In this document: positions 16,540 through 25,630 of the stretch, piece after piece | Layout: each line of letters begins with the position of its first letter | Numbering within the stretch: position 1 is the first letter of the stretch | NCBI GenBank assembly: GCA_913042205.1 | Contig: CAJWIY010000022.1 | Coordinates: forward strand, 1-32,197 | From: an uncultured Gammaproteobacteria bacterium | GTDB lineage: Bacteria > Pseudomonadota > Gammaproteobacteria > Pseudomonadales > Litorivicinaceae | Reading direction: 5' to 3' | Length of the DNA: 32,197 nucleotides | Notes under the pieces: generated by a model | Databases searched by the model: none | What the model saw: the letters and a program-made list of their open reading frames with translations, nothing else | What the model was told of the DNA's origin: nothing | Made by a program: the position numbers and the translations under genes

Positions 16540-17202
16540 ATGTTTGAGTACAACTTTCACTGGCGGCCTGTTTTTAGGAGCCTGCCGGATCTTCTTGAGG
16601 CGGCCCTAACTACTTTACAGGTCGCTTCCTTGGCTATGACTGTGGGTGTTTTGCTAGGATTCATCTTAGCAGTGGGCCGGATGCGGGAAACTGGAGTGAT
16701 CTATTGGTTCGCTACCACCTGGGTTGAGCTAGCTAGAAACACACCCGCTCTTTTTCAGTTATTCTTTTTTGGTTTTGGGCTAGGAGCGCTTGGGCTTCAT
16801 TTATCGCCTTACTTGATCGTTTTGGCGGGCTTGACCTTCAATACGGCTGGTTACTTGGCAGAGAATTTTCGCGGTGGTTTTGAGGCAATTCCATCTACTC
16901 AATTGAGAGCTGCGCGGAGCCTTGGGATGAACCCTTTGCAGGCCTACACGCGGATATTGATTCCCCAAGTCATGCGGATTGTCTATTACCCGATGACTAA
17001 CCAATTTGTTTGGGTTGTTTTAATGTCCTCCCTAGGAATGTTGGTTGGATACAGAGAGCTCACGGGAGAAACGCAATTTTTTGCGAGTAAGACATACAGG
17101 ATTTTTGAATATTTTGCTGTCACGGCGGTCATTTATTACGTGATGGTTAAAGTGATCCTGGTCCTTTCCAAAGTCTTTGCATCTCGATTTTTTAGGTATT
17201 AG
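16540..17202 (+). CDS. amino-acid ABC transporter permease (HisM/GlnP type)
   Basis: A 220-aa inner-membrane permease of the polar amino-acid family with about five membrane segments. The family start SLPDLLEAALTTLQVASLAM, the motif ELARNTPALFQLFFFGFGLG and the EAA loop NFRGGFEAIPSTQLRAARSLGM are all present. It follows the binding-protein gene after the hairpin at 16498-16528 and is 8 bp upstream of a second permease of the same type, which would form the heterodimeric channel. ATG 16540 has no clear Shine-Dalgarno, which fits lower expression than the binding protein. Confidence 0.9.
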   Translation: MFEYNFHWRPVFRSLPDLLEAALTTLQVASLAMTVGVLLGFILAVGRMRETGVIYWFATTWVELARNTPALFQLFFFGFGLGALGLHLSPYLIVLAGLTFNTAGYLAENFRGGFEAIPSTQLRAARSLGMNPLQAYTRILIPQVMRIVYYPMTNQFVWVVLMSSLGMLVGYRELTGETQFFASKTYRIFEYFAVTAVIYYVMVKVILVLSKVFASRFFRY

Positions 17203-17210
17203 GAATTTCA

Positions 17211-17873
17211 ATGGAGCAAACAGTAACTGTTTTTAGCGGCTTCAGTGCTCAAGACCTATTGTTCCTTGGGGAAGCGGCTCTTAGAACCCTTTGGATTTCT
17301 TTGCTGTCAATCGCCATTGGTTCACTCCTTGGCGGTATTTTTGGGTGGATACTTTACGAAACCAAGTATTGGGGTGGAATTCTTGTAAATCCCCTCTTGG
17401 ATATGTTTCGTTCTGTTCCGTTAATAGTTCAGCTAGTTCTTTTCTATAATTTCGCGCCAATTGTCGGCCTCAACCTAGACGCATTCGAGTCTGGGCTGGT
17501 TGTGCTGACCATGTACACCGCCGCTTTAGTGGCCAACGTAGCGCGCGGTGGCATTGAGTCGGTGGGCAGATCGATGCGTATCGCTTCTCGGTCTCTAGGA
17601 ATGTCATATTGGCAAGATATGCGTTACGTGGTGTTTCCAATTGGTACCCGTGCGATTTTCCCTTCCTGGGTTGGGGTCGCACTGGGCGTTATGAAGGACA
17701 GCGCACTCGTTTCGGTCTTGGGATATGTTGAGCTTGTGAAGGCGAGCCAGGTGCTGATCACGCGTACTCAGGAGCCTCTTCTCATCATCCTAGTGGTCGG
17801 CGCGTTCTATTTTGTCCTCTCTTATCCGGTGTCGCGATATTCAGCGAAGCTTGAGCGCAGGTGGTCGCAATGA
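17211..17873 (+). CDS. amino-acid ABC transporter permease (HisQ/GlnP type)
   Basis: The second 220-aa permease of the importer. It shows [25 protein letters not shown], the [17 protein letters not shown] segment (equivalent of RxTPxLxQL), the EAA loop [23 protein letters not shown] and the family end [21 protein letters not shown]. It presumably pairs with the preceding permease. Its TGA overlaps the ATG of the ATPase gene (ATGA at 17870-17873), showing translational coupling. Confidence 0.9.
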   Translation: MEQTVTVFSGFSAQDLLFLGEAALRTLWISLLSIAIGSLLGGIFGWILYETKYWGGILVNPLLDMFRSVPLIVQLVLFYNFAPIVGLNLDAFESGLVVLTMYTAALVANVARGGIESVGRSMRIASRSLGMSYWQDMRYVVFPIGTRAIFPSWVGVALGVMKDSALVSVLGYVELVKASQVLITRTQEPLLIILVVGAFYFVLSYPVSRYSAKLERRWSQ

Positions 17874-18592
17874 TCAAGGTCAATGGGTTACACAAATATT
17901 TTGATGATCTCCACGTTCTCCGCGGAATTGATCTAGAGGTACAGAAGGGGGAGGTCCTCTCGGTGATCGGTGCATCTGGATCAGGAAAGTCAACATTGCT
18001 TTACTGCATCAACGGGATCGAGCAGATTCAGGAAGGCTCGGTCTATGTCGATGATGTTGATGTGCATTCAAAGGCGACTGACTTGAACAAGCTTCGACAG
18101 CGGTTAGGGATGGTATTTCAGCAGTGGAATAGTTTCCCCCACTTGACTGCTCTGGAGAATGTGGCCCTCGCCCCTCAGATTGTTAGAGGGCTGACGAAGG
18201 CAGAAGCTAAGGATATCGCTATCAAACAACTCGAGCATGTTGGGCTTGGTGATAAGTTTGATGTCTATCCCAACGCCCTTTCTGGTGGCCAACAACAACG
18301 ATTGGCAATCGCGCGAGCTTTGGCTATGGACCCTCAGTACATGTTGTTCGATGAAGCCACATCAGCTCTGGATCCTGAGTTAGTCGGTGAGGTTTTGGAT
18401 ACGATGCGGGTGCTAGCTGAAGAGGGGATGACCATGATTTGTGTAACCCACGAAATGGGATTCGCTCGAGATGTATCCGACCGAGTCGCCTATTTTCATG
18501 AGGGCGTTGTGGAAGAAATTGGGTCACCGGATCAAATATTCGTAGACCCAGAGTCCGAGCATACGAAAAAATTTTTAGCAAAAGTAAGGTGA
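17870..18592 (+). CDS. amino-acid ABC transporter ATP-binding protein
   Basis: A 240-aa ATPase of the GlnQ/HisP family that completes the importer. It has Walker [11 protein letters not shown]-loop [20 protein letters not shown], signature [17 protein letters not shown], Walker [22 protein letters not shown]-loop [15 protein letters not shown] and the family ending [20 protein letters not shown] 17870 is taken because it forms the ATGA junction with the permease stop; a GTG at 17861 is less likely. A 59-bp gap with a small hairpin (TCTAT...ATAGA near 18609-18624) separates it from the HypD gene, so import and catabolism are probably co-transcribed. Confidence 0.93.
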   Translation: MIKVNGLHKYFDDLHVLRGIDLEVQKGEVLSVIGASGSGKSTLLYCINGIEQIQEGSVYVDDVDVHSKATDLNKLRQRLGMVFQQWNSFPHLTALENVALAPQIVRGLTKAEAKDIAIKQLEHVGLGDKFDVYPNALSGGQQQRLAIARALAMDPQYMLFDEATSALDPELVGEVLDTMRVLAEEGMTMICVTHEMGFARDVSDRVAYFHEGVVEEIGSPDQIFVDPESEHTKKFLAKVR

Positions 18593-18651
18593 TTTAGAGA
18601 GGTCAATTTCTATTTCGAGATAGACACGAGACCGCTTGTAGAGAGGTTCAG

Positions 18652-19602
18652 ATGATGAAAACAAGCATATTCACTGGTTGCGTTCCAGCTTTAATGACCC
18701 CATGCGATGAGCATCGAAAACCCAACTACGACGCGCTTGTCGAAAGGGGTTTGTATCTTATCGAGCAAGGAATGTCTGCCGTGGTCTATTGCGGATCCAT
18801 GGGCGATTGGCCCCTGCTGACCGATTCTCAGCGGATGGAGGGTGTGAGCGCGTTAGTAGAGGCAGGCGTACCTGTAATCGTGGGTACAGGGGCCATTAAC
18901 TCGGAGTCAGCTGTTGCTCATGCGGCGCATGCACAGAGGGTTGGTGCGCAGGGTTTAATGGTAATCCCCAGGGTGTTGTCCAGAGGTAACTCGCTAGAGG
19001 CCCAGCGATACCATTTTAAGGCAATCTTGGAGGCTGCCACTGATTTACCTGCGGTCATCTATAACAGTCCTTACTACGGTTTTACTACTCGAGCCGACCT
19101 GTTTTTTGCCCTGAGATCAGAGCATCCAAATCTGGTTGGGTTTAAGGAATTTGGTGGATTTGGGGACTTACGGTACGCGTCGGAACACATCACCTCTAAG
19201 GACCCGGACGTTACTTTGATGATTGGCGTAGATACGGCGGTATACCATGGTTTCGTCAACTGCGGTGCAGGGGGGGCAATTACTGGGATCGGAAACGTTT
19301 TGCCCAAGGAGGTCCTCCTTCTGGCTGAGTTGTCTCAGAAAGCGGCCGCGGGAGACGCGATTGCTCGCCGGAGAGCGCGAGAACTTGATGAGGCCATGTC
19401 TGTGCTCTCGAGTTTTGATGAGGGCGTGGATTTAGTGCTTTATTACAAGCATCTTATGGTTTTGGAGGGAGATGAGAATTACTTGCACCACTTTAATAGG
19501 TCCGACCGTTTGACAGATGCTCAGAGAAATTATGCTGAGTCACAGTTTTATGTGTTTAAGCAGTGGTTCGAGTCCTGGACCCAGCTTGAGAGTCTCCAGT
19601 GA
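18652..19602 (+). CDS. lhpC: DHDPS-family 1-pyrroline-4-hydroxy-2-carboxylate deaminase (HypD/LhpC)
   Basis: This class I aldolase-fold enzyme converts pyrroline-4-hydroxy-2-carboxylate to alpha-ketoglutarate semialdehyde plus ammonia, the third step of 4-hydroxyproline breakdown. The 316-aa TIM barrel has the Schiff-base lysine in LVGFKEFGG (Lys165) and the catalytic tyrosine in VIYNSPYYGF (Tyr137). VVYCGSMGDWPLLT near 44-57 replaces the GTTGE loop of true dihydrodipicolinate synthases. YYGFTTRADLFFALRSEHPNL is a strong subfamily match. Two consecutive ATGs (18652, 18655) follow AGAGAGG. Its TGA overlaps the GTG start of the epimerase gene by 4 bp. Confidence 0.9.
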   Translation: MMKTSIFTGCVPALMTPCDEHRKPNYDALVERGLYLIEQGMSAVVYCGSMGDWPLLTDSQRMEGVSALVEAGVPVIVGTGAINSESAVAHAAHAQRVGAQGLMVIPRVLSRGNSLEAQRYHFKAILEAATDLPAVIYNSPYYGFTTRADLFFALRSEHPNLVGFKEFGGFGDLRYASEHITSKDPDVTLMIGVDTAVYHGFVNCGAGGAITGIGNVLPKEVLLLAELSQKAAAGDAIARRRARELDEAMSVLSSFDEGVDLVLYYKHLMVLEGDENYLHHFNRSDRLTDAQRNYAESQFYVFKQWFESWTQLESLQ

Positions 19603-20525
19603 AAATTCTCGATAGCCACACTGAGGGTGAGCCCACTCGAGCTATTTTCGAGGCCGGTTTCGATTTGGGATCCGGCTCTCTGGCTGAAAAAGCAGTGGTA
19701 TTTGAACAAAATTATCGAGATTTTTGTGGCTCCGTTCTGAAAGAACCTAGAGGGAACGATGCCTACGTGGGCGCCTTGGTGATAGATTCCGAGGAATCTG
19801 ATTGCGCTGCCGGGGTCATTTTTTTTAATACCGTCAAAAATTTGGGAATGTGTGGGCACGGCACGATAGGATTAGGCGCAACGATGGCCTACATGGGTCT
19901 GATAAAGCCTGGCCAACATAGGCTTGAAACACCGGTAGGCAAAGTGGCAATCAATCTCAAAACTCCAAACCGAGTATCGGTCACCAATATTGAGAGCTAT
20001 AGGCTACTGAAGAATGTTCGCGTTGAAGTCTCGTCTCACGGGTCGTTAACTGGCGACGTGGCGTGGGGTGGAAATTGGTTTTTTCTTGTGAAGAATTCAC
20101 CGATCGATATCAGGTTGGAAAACTTGCGTGAGCTCACAGATTTGAGCTTACAAATACGTAAGGCACTGGAAGCTGAAGGTATTACGGGCTTGCAAGGAGC
20201 GTGGATAGATCACATAGAACTGTATGGGGCGCCGGAGTCTGCCGAGGCAAATAGTAGAAGCTTCGTTTTGGTACCCAGCGGTTCTTATGACCGATCTCCA
20301 TGTGGGACAGGTTGTTCGGCGAAGATGGCCTGTTTAGCGGCGGATGAGGCTTGGCCAGCTGGGAAGACCTGGATTCAGGAAAGCGTTATTGGGAGTACCT
20401 ATGCGTTGGCATACGAGCAGGGGGGCAACGGGGGCGTGATTGTTACCATCGAGGGTACGGCCTTTGTCACGGCTGAGATCACATTGATTTTCGATAGCCA
20501 AGACCCGTTCAGGTTTGGGATTTAG
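19599..20525 (+). CDS. 4-hydroxyproline 2-epimerase (proline racemase family)
   Basis: This enzyme interconverts trans-4-hydroxy-L-proline and cis-4-hydroxy-D-proline, the first catabolic step. Both catalytic cysteines are present: Cys85 in MCGHGTIGLG and Cys235 in DRSPCGTGCSAKMA, the Cys/Cys pair expected for a two-base epimerase. The N-terminus MKILDSHTEGEPTR and the DFCGSVLKEPRG segment are typical. At 308 aa it is of family length. The GTG start is inside the stop of the deaminase gene (GTGA), so the two are coupled. The D-hydroxyproline dehydrogenase gene follows after 54 bp. Confidence 0.92.
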   Translation: MKILDSHTEGEPTRAIFEAGFDLGSGSLAEKAVVFEQNYRDFCGSVLKEPRGNDAYVGALVIDSEESDCAAGVIFFNTVKNLGMCGHGTIGLGATMAYMGLIKPGQHRLETPVGKVAINLKTPNRVSVTNIESYRLLKNVRVEVSSHGSLTGDVAWGGNWFFLVKNSPIDIRLENLRELTDLSLQIRKALEAEGITGLQGAWIDHIELYGAPESAEANSRSFVLVPSGSYDRSPCGTGCSAKMACLAADEAWPAGKTWIQESVIGSTYALAYEQGGNGGVIVTIEGTAFVTAEITLIFDSQDPFRFGI

Positions 20526-20579
20526 TCGTGAAAATCTGTCGTTACCTAATGCGACAGAACTTGGGTGTCGGCTTAATCT

Positions 20580-21830
20580 ATGAATCCTAAACAAGGTGTC
20601 GTTGTTGTAGGCTCCGGCATAATCGGCATCAGCGTCGGCTTAGCACTTCAACAAGCTGATTTTAGGGTTCGAATTGTAGATAGAGGAGGGCCGTCCCAGA
20701 AAGCTTCGGAGGGAAATGCCGGTGCTTTTGCATTGGCAGATATCGTTCCGTTAGCGACTCCGGGAATCATGAGGGCAGCACCGGGTTGGTTGTTGGATCC
20801 GCTGGGGCCACTAAGCATTCGCCCTTCGTACGTTTTTTCTATAGCCCCTTGGCTTATGAAGTTCTGGCGCGCGAGCTGGAGCGATAGGTTTCCGTCATTG
20901 ATGAAGTCTCAGGCCGAGTTGATGTCCTTGTCGAGGTCTGCCCTCGACCGTCAGGCCCAACAATATCGTGGGGAACCGTTATTGAGGCGAGCGGGTCAAC
21001 TCCGACTATACGATGGCAGAGATACGTTTCGAGCAAGCTCGTCTTATTGGCATGCTTGCAAAGAGTACGGCATTACTCATGACCTTTTAGAGTCTTCCCA
21101 AGAGATAGAAAAGATCCAGCCGGGGCTGTCGACAAAGTTCCAATACGCGGGCTACACACCGGACTGGTTGAATGTGAGTGATCCGAGGCTGTGGTTAAAA
21201 CATCTGCATGATCAATTTGTCGATCGCGGAGGGCTGGTGGAGTGCAGAGAGGTGCGATCGATTTCCGCCAAATCACGCGTGGTTGAGGTCCATTGCGTAG
21301 ACAAGAGATTGAGCTGTGACTATGTCGTGATTGCGGCTGGCGCCTGGTCGAAGTCCCTGGCTCAGGCTATTGGTGACGATATTCCCCTCGAGACTGAGCG
21401 GGGATACAACACGACGTTCAGTCCAGGTCATTTTGATTTGAAGACTCATTTGACGTTCGCTGATCATGGATTTGTTGTTTCTAAGGTCGGCAGTAAGGTA
21501 AGAGTTGGTGGCGCTGTAGAGTTAGGAGGTTTATCGGCACCTCCCAACTTCGATCGCTCGAAGATTTTGTTATCGAAAGCGAAACAGTTTTTGCCGAACA
21601 TGGACATGGTAGATGGTGAAGAGTGGATGGGTTTCAGGCCATCTATGCCTGATAGTCTTCCTGTAATCGGCAACTCCCCAAAGCAGCCACGCGTGATCTA
21701 TGCGTTCGGTCACGGTCATCTCGGTTTGACTCAGTCTGCCGCCACAGCCGAACTCGTCCGCGATAGTATCTTAGGGAAGCCCTGGCCCATCGCGTCGGCA
21801 CCATTTTCCCCAGAACGGTTCCGTCACTGA
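20580..21830 (+). CDS. FAD-dependent D-hydroxyproline dehydrogenase (DadA/DAO family)
   Basis: This flavoenzyme likely oxidises cis-4-hydroxy-D-proline to pyrroline-4-hydroxy-2-carboxylate and passes electrons to the respiratory chain. The N-terminal dinucleotide fold is clear (VVVVGSGIIGISVGLAL, with glycines 11, 13 and 16, and IVDRGGP). Further DAO motifs are ASEGNAGAFALADIVPLATPG, VVIAAGAWSKSLAQAIG, and the C-terminal MGFRPSMPDSLPVIGNSP and HGHLGLTQSAATAELV. At 416 aa it matches single-chain DadA-like enzymes rather than the multi-subunit LhpBEF type. Its position between epimerase and reductase genes makes D-hydroxyproline the likely substrate; general D-amino-acid use is the alternative. 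Confidence 0.87.
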   Translation: MNPKQGVVVVGSGIIGISVGLALQQADFRVRIVDRGGPSQKASEGNAGAFALADIVPLATPGIMRAAPGWLLDPLGPLSIRPSYVFSIAPWLMKFWRASWSDRFPSLMKSQAELMSLSRSALDRQAQQYRGEPLLRRAGQLRLYDGRDTFRASSSYWHACKEYGITHDLLESSQEIEKIQPGLSTKFQYAGYTPDWLNVSDPRLWLKHLHDQFVDRGGLVECREVRSISAKSRVVEVHCVDKRLSCDYVVIAAGAWSKSLAQAIGDDIPLETERGYNTTFSPGHFDLKTHLTFADHGFVVSKVGSKVRVGGAVELGGLSAPPNFDRSKILLSKAKQFLPNMDMVDGEEWMGFRPSMPDSLPVIGNSPKQPRVIYAFGHGHLGLTQSAATAELVRDSILGKPWPIASAPFSPERFRH

Positions 21831-21842
21831 TTTTATCCAAGG

Positions 21843-22778
21843 TTACACTGAGATCTCGTCAAAAAGTTTTTTGATGTGCGCGGCTACAGCTAAATCTAGA
21901 TGTGCCCCTCCCCCGTTTTTAAAGATCGTAATTTCAGCGTCACTCTTCCGGCCGGGATTGCCACAACATAGCCCGTAAAAATCGTTGATCACGTCAGCCT
22001 CTGAAATCACCCCATTGGCAAGAGGGATGCCTAACTCTCCAATATCATGTAGTGCAGTTTTATAGGAGTCTACGAAAATAGATCCACGGAGTAGAGCCGA
22101 ATCATGGGCTTCACGCATATCGGGCCGGAAAGCACCAATCAAGTCTAGATGGCAACCTTCCTTAAGCCATTCTCCCTTGATGAAGGGGTCGATTGCGGTG
22201 GTCGCGGAAGATAGAATATCCGCGGACCGCACAGCTTCAGCTAAATCTTTGATTGGGACAACATCCTTCTCAGACGCTAGCGCGACTGCCTTTTCGTGGC
22301 GATGGTTCCACACCTGAATGGTCTCAAGTCGCGGAAATAACTCCCGATATGCGTCAATCATCGATTGGGCAACCTTACCTGCACCCAAAATGGTAAGTAC
22401 TTGGCTGTCTTTTCTAGCAAGTAACTTAGCGCCGAGCACTGAATCACCGGCAGTTTTCCACTTCGTTAAGAAATTACCGTCAATTATAGCTCGCGGCGCG
22501 CCCGAGTTATCGTCGAATAGGGTGACAAGTGATTGAACGGTGGGAAGGTCAGGAAATTTGGTTGCATTGTCGGGAAAGATCGTCGCAGTTTTTACAGCGA
22601 TCCCGTAGTTCTTAATCCAAGCAGCTCTAGACAGAAGAGAACTATTTTCAGATTGAAAGAGTATGTCGTTGATCTCTGCCTCAGGTCTCTGATGGGCCGA
22701 GAAGAGCGCGTCAGTTATTCCTGACCAAGTCAGTAGTTTCTCTATGTGTTCCTCGGATATAAAGGGGATGTCTCTCAT
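21843..22778 (-). CDS. lhpI: 1-pyrroline-2-carboxylate reductase (ornithine cyclodeaminase/mu-crystallin family)
   Basis: This 311-aa NAD(P)H-dependent enzyme would reduce pyrroline-2-carboxylate to L-proline, the last step for both 3-hydroxyproline isomers. It shows the family substrate-binding part (RAAWIKNYGIAVKTATIFPDN, and NFLTKWKTAGDSVLGAKLL) and a nucleotide fold starting TILGAGKVAQSMIDAY (GxGxxA at 132-137), then SADILSSATTAIDPFIKGEWLK. An ornithine cyclodeaminase is possible by family, but the trans-3-hydroxyproline dehydratase gene ends just 3 bp upstream on the same strand and makes exactly this substrate. It converges on the dehydrogenase gene, with 12 bp between them. Confidence 0.88.
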   Translation of the reverse strand: MRDIPFISEEHIEKLLTWSGITDALFSAHQRPEAEINDILFQSENSSLLSRAAWIKNYGIAVKTATIFPDNATKFPDLPTVQSLVTLFDDNSGAPRAIIDGNFLTKWKTAGDSVLGAKLLARKDSQVLTILGAGKVAQSMIDAYRELFPRLETIQVWNHRHEKAVALASEKDVVPIKDLAEAVRSADILSSATTAIDPFIKGEWLKEGCHLDLIGAFRPDMREAHDSALLRGSIFVDSYKTALHDIGELGIPLANGVISEADVINDFYGLCCGNPGRKSDAEITIFKNGGGAHLDLAVAAHIKKLFDEISV

Positions 22779-22781
22779 GAT

Positions 22782-23792
22782 TTAGATTGGGCGAACCGGC
22801 CAAGTGTCGGATACCCTATATCCGTGTGGCCAAGGGTCGGATGGGTCTAAATAATATTCATACGAGCCCGTGATCCACGCACGTCCAGAAATCTCAGGTC
22901 TGATCATAGGGATACCGCTGTGCCTCTCCGTTCCCAGAATTTTACCCTCGAAACATGATCCTATTATTGATCGGGCGATAACAGGCTCTCCGATGGACAG
23001 CTGTTTTCTAGCATGTAGGACGGCCATCCGCGCTGACAGACCTGTGCCAGTAGGTGATCGATCAAGCTTTCCTGGGTCTATCACAACCGTATTTGTGTAT
23101 GTTTTTATGCCGTCAATTTTTGTAAGGCTAGAGTGTATTTGTGTAAACGAAAAGTGCGTCCAGTCCTTGTTAATCGGGTGCCTAAATTCCAGTTGCTCGT
23201 TAGCCGCTTTGGTAATTTTTCTGCCGAGCGCAACGAGATCCTTTGCCTCGTCTGGAATGATTTGAATCTCTAGCTGTTCCGCGTCAATCGTTACGAAGCT
23301 ATCCCCACCATATGCGGTGTCTACTGAGAGTGTCCCAAGACCCTCGAGCTCAAGCCTTTGGTCTAGCAAGCCGGCGAATGACGGTACGTTTTCCACGCAG
23401 ACCCGCTCAACCTTCCCGAGGCCACATTTCGCTCTGACTTTTATAAGCCCCCCGGGGGCCTCTAAAGTCATAAAAGTTTCGGGTTCCACCATCGGAATAA
23501 TACCGGTCTCTAGCAGAACGGTAGCGACACAGATCGAGTTCGAGCCCGACATAGGCGGTGTGTGACTTGGTTCCATAATGATCCAGCCCATCTGAGCCTC
23601 GGGCCGCTTAGGTGGCACCAGTAGATTGACGTGTCGAAACAGACCACCACGGGGTTCATTGAGTATGAAGTTTCTTAGCGAGCCGTCATTGTGTATATAA
23701 ACCGCTTGCTCCCAGATCGTATCGCCCGGCGGCGGCGCAACGCCTCCGACAATGACATCACCGACCTCTCCCTCTGCGTGACAACCGATCAC
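22782..23792 (-). CDS. trans-3-hydroxy-L-proline dehydratase (proline racemase family, Ser/Thr active site)
   Basis: This proline-racemase homologue probably dehydrates trans-3-hydroxy-L-proline to pyrroline-2-carboxylate for the reductase 3 bp downstream. It keeps the fold ([34 protein letters not shown]) but the catalytic pair is altered: Ser82 ([11 protein letters not shown]) replaces the first Cys and Thr248 ([14 protein letters not shown]) the second. Thr at the second site is the known mark of dehydratases rather than epimerases. The coordinate given starts at GTG 23792, which has no ribosome site. An in-frame ATT at 23816, 9 nt after AGGGAG, would add eight residues (RSSKSIHV before IGCH) and may be the true start. 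The gene is divergent from the aldehyde dehydrogenase gene. Confidence 0.87.
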   Translation of the reverse strand: MIGCHAEGEVGDVIVGGVAPPPGDTIWEQAVYIHNDGSLRNFILNEPRGGLFRHVNLLVPPKRPEAQMGWIIMEPSHTPPMSGSNSICVATVLLETGIIPMVEPETFMTLEAPGGLIKVRAKCGLGKVERVCVENVPSFAGLLDQRLELEGLGTLSVDTAYGGDSFVTIDAEQLEIQIIPDEAKDLVALGRKITKAANEQLEFRHPINKDWTHFSFTQIHSSLTKIDGIKTYTNTVVIDPGKLDRSPTGTGLSARMAVLHARKQLSIGEPVIARSIIGSCFEGKILGTERHSGIPMIRPEISGRAWITGSYEYYLDPSDPWPHGYRVSDTWPVRPI

Positions 23793-23957
23793 ATGTATAG
23801 ACTTCGAGGATCTAATTTTTTTACGCTCCCTTTTTTCCTACCAAGCTATACTATTTTTATCGAGGCTTGATCCCTCTAACGTACTACAAGACCCGCAGAG
23901 CGAAAAGGTGAGCCCTCCACAATTTGCTGGCCAATATTAATTTCGAAGGAGTATTCG

Positions 23958-25472
23958 ATGAAATATCAACTGAAGCTGAAGCACTTTATTGCTGGTAACT
24001 GGGTTGGGGGCTCTGATAGCTTTGAATCTTCTCCTAGCTCAGGTCGAGGTCATAGTTTCCCGGTAGGTACAAACGAATTGGTAGATCAGGCGGTTAGAGC
24101 TGCCGAGGAGGCGTTTATCACTTATTCGGAAACTCCTCGGCAGGATCGTGCCAATTTTTTAAAGGCGATAGCTGAAGAAATCGATGCTCTTGGTGATGCG
24201 ATTACAGCGATCGCAGGCGAAGAGACTGGTTTACCCTCGTTAAGATTGGAAGGTGAGCGAGGCAGGACCTGCGGCCAATTGAGAATGTTTTCTGATGTCT
24301 TGGAAAAGGGTGATTATTTAGATTGTCGGCACGATAAGGCCTTGCCTGACCGGACACCGTTACCGCGTCCTGAATTACGACTCATGCAGCTACCTGTGGG
24401 GCCCGTCGCCGTGTTCGGAGCATCTAATTTTCCGCTTGCCTTTTCTACTGCAGGGGGCGATACAGCGTCGGCCTTGGCCGCTGGTTGTCCAGTCGTTGTC
24501 AAGGCGCACCAAGCGCATCCAGGAACAAGTGATCTTGTTGCGCAGGCGATTGAGAGCGCCATACATCGCACTGGGATGCCAAGAGGAGTGTTTTCGATGG
24601 TCCATGGTGGGAGCAGATCAGTGGGCGAGGCCCTCGTGAAGCATCCACTAATTTCTGCTGTTGGATTTACCGGGAGCCTTGTGGGTGGCCGAGCACTGTT
24701 TGACCTCTGCACCCAGCGTCCAACTCCCATCCCGTTCTTTGGTGAACTCGGGTCAGTCAATCCTATGTTTATATTACCAGGAGCGGCGGCAGAGCGGGGC
24801 GAGGAGATCGGTCGGGGTTGGGCCGCGTCCCTTTCAATGGGTGCCGGTCAGTTTTGTACCAATCCCGGGATTATTGTTGTGATGGAAGGCGAAACAGCTG
24901 ACAAACTTATTGATGCAGCTAAAGTCGCGTTAGCTGGCGCTGCTCCTCAAACGATGCTGACTGATGGCATAGCTGTTGCGTATCAAGAGGGGCAAAAACG
25001 GATATCGCACACACCGGGTGTGCGTAGTGTCCTCACCTCAGTGTGTGATCAACGACAGGCAACGCCATACCTATATGAAACAGATGGGTCGACTTGGTTA
25101 GCAGATAGGTCACTTGGTCATGAGGTTTTTGGTCCTTTGGGTCTCATTGTTAAAGTGTCGGATTTTGAGCAGATGCTAGAGGTGGCGAAACATCTGGATG
25201 GACAGCTGACATGCACATTACACACAACAGACGATGACCTTGAATATGGGTGTGCACTGATGCCAATTTTGACTCGCAAGGCTGGGCGTGTTTTGGCGAA
25301 TGCTTATCCGACTGGTGTGGAAGTTTGTGACGCAATGGTCCACGGTGGGCCGTATCCTGCGAGCACAAACTTTGGTGCAACATCGGTGGGCAGTATGGCT
25401 ATCCTCCGATTTTTGAGGCCGGTCTGTTTTCAGGATATACCAGTAAGGCTGCTCCCTGTTGACATTTCCTAG
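23958..25472 (+). CDS. alpha-ketoglutarate semialdehyde dehydrogenase
   Basis: This NAD(P)-dependent aldehyde dehydrogenase oxidises 2,5-dioxopentanoate to alpha-ketoglutarate, the last step of 4-hydroxyproline degradation. Catalytic residues are visible: Asn157 (FGASNFPLAFST), Lys182 (VVVKAHQAHPGT), Glu263 (FFGELGSVNPMFILP) and Cys300 (SMGAGQFCTNPG). GFTGSLVGGRALFDLC and HQAHPGTSD are typical of the KGSADH subfamily. AAGGAG 7 nt before the ATG is the best ribosome site in this block. At 504 aa it is full length. Although divergent from the 3-hydroxyproline genes, it serves the 4-hydroxyproline route encoded at 18652-21830. Confidence 0.93.
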   Translation: MKYQLKLKHFIAGNWVGGSDSFESSPSSGRGHSFPVGTNELVDQAVRAAEEAFITYSETPRQDRANFLKAIAEEIDALGDAITAIAGEETGLPSLRLEGERGRTCGQLRMFSDVLEKGDYLDCRHDKALPDRTPLPRPELRLMQLPVGPVAVFGASNFPLAFSTAGGDTASALAAGCPVVVKAHQAHPGTSDLVAQAIESAIHRTGMPRGVFSMVHGGSRSVGEALVKHPLISAVGFTGSLVGGRALFDLCTQRPTPIPFFGELGSVNPMFILPGAAAERGEEIGRGWAASLSMGAGQFCTNPGIIVVMEGETADKLIDAAKVALAGAAPQTMLTDGIAVAYQEGQKRISHTPGVRSVLTSVCDQRQATPYLYETDGSTWLADRSLGHEVFGPLGLIVKVSDFEQMLEVAKHLDGQLTCTLHTTDDDLEYGCALMPILTRKAGRVLANAYPTGVEVCDAMVHGGPYPASTNFGATSVGSMAILRFLRPVCFQDIPVRLLPVDIS

Positions 25473-25630
25473 TAAAGATTTTGCTTGGGCGATCTCGGTC
25501 GGTTCGCACGTATTGAATGACCTGGCTCTAATTTTTTAATAAAGGTACGGGCCGAGACATGACTCAGAAAGCGTTGAGAAAGACTTATAAGAGCAAACAG
25601 GGGTGTAAAACGATAACGTCGAAAAAGAAT

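Noticed and set aside
21843-22778. Ornithine cyclodeaminase annotation for the reductase gene
   Set aside because: Family-level similarity allows it, but the gene is 3 bp downstream of a dehydratase that makes pyrroline-2-carboxylate, so the reductase role fits better.
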